Position numbers and translations under genes: made by a program. A stretch of 64,000 bases of DNA, taken from positions 1 through 64,000 of the forward strand of contig VTFK01000036.1 of the NCBI GenBank assembly GCA_009617715.1. The letters are read 5' to 3'. This document shows positions 60,303 to 64,000 of this stretch, piece after piece; position 1 is the stretch's first letter, and every line of letters starts with the position of its first letter. The stretch comes from Plectrocnemia conspersa. Taxonomy: Eukaryota; Arthropoda; Insecta; Trichoptera; Polycentropodidae. The notes under the pieces were generated by a model. The model had not been told where the DNA came from and did no database searches. It saw nothing but the letters and a program-made list of their open reading frames with translations.

Positions 60303-61188
60303 TCATTTTATATGAAAAAAATATATAATAACGATATCTGTTAGAAGAATGTACTATTAAAAATATAATGCATCTCTTTTGGTGCCCTAAAATATTCAAA
60401 GATGTCAGTAAGAGTATGTTGAAGTCTTTGATAAGCTTGTGGTATTATAACTTGACCACGTGACCACGATGCAGCGCTCGACATGCGTGTTGACCATAGG
60501 GCGCACACTGAAATTGAACCGAGTTACTCGTTCTATCTCAGTTTGCGAAACAACATATCATTATCTCTCTCACTCTCGTCACTTAACCCGCGAGAGAGCG
60601 AAAGGGGAAGTATCTCACCGCTCGCGCTCGAAAAAGCAGCTCCGACTTCAGTCCTTTTGCCGATAATGTTCGGAAGCGCTCGAAGCTGGTCAAGTCGATT
60701 AAATTACCCCCACCTTGGACAACTTCCGAGAGATTTTAGAGCGGGCAGAACCGAACTCGACCGAAGTAACCCACTATATTCTCCGTCCTTGGCCAACATT
60801 GGCCAATTTCCAGAGAGTGTAGTGCATGCATAAGGTTTAAGTTAATGTAGTGTATCTAGTCGGCTTTTAAGGGCAGTTTAATAAAAGTCAATGGCTGCAT
60901 TTAAATATTTAGTTCGTTGGTCCTGTACTACTGGTTTCTAAAAATAAAAATACATAATTAATAAACACAACCTGTCAACACATATTATGGAGTTGACTTA
61001 ATATTACCCAGCCGTCACAAATTTATTCATGAAACATTTTACAAGTACTGCAAAAAGCACCAAATACTTTAAATATGCCTCCAGTTTGTTGATGATACAC
61101 CACTTCATGGACACGCTGGTTGTCATGTGAAAATTTGCGAATCAGATTAGTGTTTATACTTGATTGTATTATATATAGGATGTCTATT
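60303..61188. other. Stretch with inverted Tigger-like block and no gene
   Basis: Contains the 60470-60640 repeat (listed separately), a GC-richer patch to about 60830 with a direct repeat TTGGCCAACATTGGCCAAT, and AT-rich DNA. No gene is recognised. Confidence 0.4.
60470..60640 (-). mobile_element. Inverted second copy of the 56.3 kb Tigger-like repeat
   Basis: On the minus strand GCGGTGAGATACTTCCCC, CTTTCGCTC and GTGACGAGAGTGAGAGAGATAA match 56307-56371 in order. Similarity fades outside this block and neither terminus is recognisable. Confidence 0.55.
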
Positions 61189-61447
61189 CAGTGGCGTAGC
61201 TAGGGTATGTGCCGTCCGGGGCAATCCTTAAAATTGCCGCCCCCCCATACATTTTTTGCAGGGTCATAAAATCAGCATTTCTTATAATAATAAATTGATT
61301 ATTGTTAAGCTCTCGCTATTCGTAGATTTACATACATTTTAGTTTATTCAGGGTTAAGAACCACACTAGACGATTCCATCGCGAATATGCCGCCCCCAAG
61401 CAAGTGCCGCCCGGTGCGGCCCGCTCCTCCCCATAGCTACGCCACTG
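61189..61447. mobile_element. hAT-type MITE with perfect 8-bp target duplication
   Basis: The ends CAGTGGCGTAGCTAGGG and (inverted) CAGTGGCGTAGCTATGGGG form terminal repeats identical for the first 14 bp. They are flanked by identical TGTCTATT octamers (61181-61188 and 61448-61455). GC-rich CCGCCCGG/GCCGCCCCC subterminal blocks lie near both ends around an AT-rich core. At 259 bp it has no coding capacity. The terminus CAGTGGCGTAGC and 8-bp duplication are characteristic of hAT nonautonomous elements. Confidence 0.9.
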
Positions 61448-61455
61448 TGTCTATT

Positions 61456-63044
61456 TTTTCTGGCAGCGACATCATCCTTTTATCTTTGGTTATTACTTGC
61501 AATTTTTTAATGTTAATTTTAAAAGTGATTTTAATTTTCTCGACACTGTCATGGATCAACTAGTGTTCATATATTAGATATAAAAAATATTTTATAATAA
61601 AGAAGAGGAATTTTATAAAGATAAAGCAGTTAAATTTTAAATATTACCGTTAAAATTTGAATTAAAAATGAGAAAACATCTTTTAATAAGAAAAAATTTT
61701 ATATAGCAATGAGATACTTTAGAATCAAACAAGAGGAACATGTACATGCATAAGAGAGTGTGCTCGAAATCAGTACTGTACCGAAATGTATTTATTAATT
61801 CCAGGCAAGGGTTTTAAACGATCATTTGCCATGCTATACTACTACCCTAAAAAGGTAATGACAAAGCTTGTTTATGTTTTGTGAATATTAAATAATTTAC
61901 TCTAGATTTTAATTAATTATTTGCGATTGCTTTAATACCATAAGCACTCGTTAGGCTTTGCCTTTAGTATACATAGAGATATAATTTGTAAACAAAACTA
62001 CATTATATCTACGCGTATTATAGCAATAATAAGTATTGGAAAATAAAAATTGGATTCTGCAAAGATTTCACTTTAATCGTATACTTCAGCGTCAGGACGT
62101 GATTCAATGCACTTCCGGGATTTACACCCCGACAAATGTGACATAAAATGCTTTGCGAAAAATATGGTGGACTGTTGTTCTGCTCTACAAAAACCACCCC
62201 TTCTCTCTCCTCGCGGGCTGCAGTGTATCCTTTACATATTTATACTCGACGAAAGCCGGAGAGATATTAGGGAGGTCTTTCCGATCCGACCCGCGGGCCT
62301 CGTCGGCCCGTTTCTTTTCAAATAATCATAAAACGCTCTGCGTCCTTAAGATGTATAAGTAATTAGGAAAGGGCTTTAAGTTGCGCGCGTCGCGGGGTCA
62401 GAACTCGCCAACTGTGCCCAAGGGACAAGCTTTGAGCAGAGGCCCTTGTGGCAATGCGACTCTTAGCAGGTCACGTGCATTACGATGAATACCTGCTAAA
62501 CATTTACAACTGAAGTATTTTCGCGTTTTAAAAATAAATCTATAGAGTCGTATTCGTTTAATAAGGGTTATTCCCCTCCTGAAAAAGCATAACGACGCGT
62601 CCCTTAATTTGAACAGACGCTGTGTTATAATCGGATGCCGTGACGGATCAAATTAAAGATTAAAAATGACACATATTATATATTAAAGGTGATGAAAATC
62701 CCTTGAGGGTTGGTTGCGTCAATGTTGCCCTTGCGGTTGGACGCACAGGGTGGAAAACAAGCTACGCAAATGCTTCGTGTGCTATATGTATATAATATAT
62801 AATAACATAGGCAAGACCTTTTCTTGAAGGGTGTACGCCACGTGCCTATCGATTTCATTATAATAAAATATTATACTCTTATTTCATATAAACTGTTTCT
62901 GTAGTGACACATTAATTTTAAACTATTAATGTATTTAAGAACACAATAACCCTTTGTTAATTACGGTCCGGCTATTGTTGACAATATTATGACATTAAGA
63001 CGTTAATAGTTTATCATATTAATATATTGTTTATTTTATTGCAG
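61456..63044. other. Gene-free stretch; CpG islet 62090-62480
   Basis: AT-rich DNA with GC-richer islets at 62090-62480 and 62560-62770. Two overlapping plus-strand frames in the first islet lack domains. No gene is recognised. Confidence 0.45.
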
Positions 63045-63073
63045 AAGCTGATCCTTAATCATCACTCTTTCCG
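63045..63073 (+). other. Candidate 29-nt micro-exon
   Basis: A good acceptor (TTGTTTATTTTATTGCAG) is followed by 29 nt and a consensus donor (CCG|GTAAGC). Only one frame is open (KLILNHHSFR); the others stop. The 29-nt length would shift frame if skipped. The flanking 3' intronic DNA is unusually complex, with homeodomain-type TAATTA words and an ATTTGCAT octamer. That is the texture expected beside a regulated exon, but conservation cannot be tested here. Confidence 0.3.
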
Positions 63074-64000
63074 GTAAGCTATTATCATGTCCTTAATTAT
63101 TTTTTAATTACTCTCTTAAACTAATAAACAAGCTTGTTCATTTGCATAAACACAGACCCTATCATGACTGGATAACTATCTAACGCAGTCACTAATCTCG
63201 ACTTCGTGACTATGTAAATATTACGCATTATAATTACGAATCCATTTGGTAACTACCTAACGGAGTGCCATTTCGGTCCCTAATCACGTGTCTGATACAC
63301 GAGCGCCAATTACAGCCCAAAGGTTAAGGACCACCACCGCCGTTCGAATATTAACCTAATATTGTTATATTGTTATAATTCAGATAAGCCGCAATGTGCA
63401 TACGTAATATATCGTCCTTTACGCGTAACTGTAATGTTTATCGGGGCAATAAAATAAAGTAGAATCTGAATAATTAAAATCGATATGTTCGAGAGCGTGA
63501 ACGGCGTAATGTAGCACGCGATCTGATGTAACGAGCGATTAGGCGTCGCTTTTAATGAATTGATTCGACTTTAACGAGTGTAATTCTTATGAATTAGTGT
63601 TTTTACGAGCTATGTGATTCGATGGCTTTCAGGTGCGCGGTGTGCGTTTTTCATATTTAGGGAGAAAATAGCCATGTAAGCATGGAAACAAAAGTTGTCA
63701 CAATTTCTGGTTAAAAGCGTAATAAAATTATTTAGGATTTGCAAAACAAGATTATTCGTCACACTTACGTAATACAAGCGCGCTTGATGATCGGATATTT
63801 GGACGGATTAGGGCTATTTGAAGATGCATCTTTCAAATGGACCTTAAAAATACAGTTGGTGTTGGTAAATATTCGGGTGTTTGATTTATTACACATTAAC
63901 ATAAGCTATTTCCACTCCCAAATCGTCGCATTGTGTAGAAAAGAGCAAAAGCATTTCTTATATCCCAAAAATAGTATATAATCATGAACATTGCATACTC
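63074..64000. other. Islet of complex sequence, candidate conserved noncoding DNA
   Basis: About 63074-63700 is GC-richer and CpG-bearing, with ATTTGCAT (63140-63147), TAATTA words and little simple repeat. The last frame (63739-63981, starting at TTG) has no domain. No gene is called. Confidence 0.35.

Noticed and set aside
60483..60833. 116-codon frame rich in SLSLSL
   Set aside because: The repetitive part is the GA-rich block of a Tigger-like repeat also found at 56.3 kb, not a gene.
1..64000. CRISPR arrays, bacterial operons, rRNA genes or functional tRNA genes
   Set aside because: No regularly spaced identical repeats, no ribosome-binding-site-led gene clusters, and no complete cloverleaf or rRNA signature were seen.

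Overview
The window looks like nuclear DNA from an insect. It is strongly A+T rich, CpG is not depleted, and it carries remains of arthropod-type transposons: Jockey-like LINEs, hAT, piggyBac, pogo/Tigger-like miniature elements, a solo LTR and tRNA-derived SINE-like repeats. Short GC-richer, CpG-bearing islets stand out from the AT-rich background. That texture resembles Hymenoptera, but I cannot fix the order or species. I found no intact host protein-coding gene, no functional rRNA or tRNA gene, no CRISPR array and nothing bacterial. The window is best read as intergenic and/or long-intron DNA.

Layout. 0-6 kb is mostly unique AT-rich DNA with a decayed Jockey RT piece near 4.5 kb. 6-11 kb holds a foldback hAT-type MITE (6282-6565), scattered copies of an old repeat and a piggyBac transposase fossil (about 10.78-11.04 kb). 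13-18 kb holds a tRNA-derived SINE-like copy, another repeat family and an AT-rich minisatellite. 25-30 kb is transposon-dense: Jockey RT fragments on both strands (25.4, 27.5 and 28.9 kb), a solo LTR on the minus strand (26210-26688) and a second SINE copy. 33-36.3 kb holds a diverged tandem repeat with about 320-400 bp units. 38.6-39.5 kb holds two neighbouring pogo/Tigger-like MITEs. 46.5-49.4 kb is hAT-rich: a 1.3 kb deleted element with a perfect 8-bp target duplication, then a fossil of the hAT C-terminal domain. 51.4-52.4 kb is the best preserved LINE, a 5'-truncated Jockey-like copy. 56-61.5 kb holds an inverted pair of a Tigger-like repeat, a local tandem duplication (59.88-60.30 kb) and a hAT MITE with an 8-bp target duplication (61189-61447).

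The repeats are related to one another. Several Jockey fragments belong to one or a few close families. The 3' tail of the SINE-like repeat resembles the 3' end of the 51.4 kb LINE, as expected if the LINE machinery mobilised the SINE. An internal hAT segment also occurs at 23.3 kb.

Host function, if any, probably lies in the GC-richer islets (candidate conserved noncoding elements) and in a few short splice-site-bounded stretches on the plus strand (63045-63073, 37478-37503, 21647-21693). These are candidate micro-exons only. I did not find a convincing new biological system.
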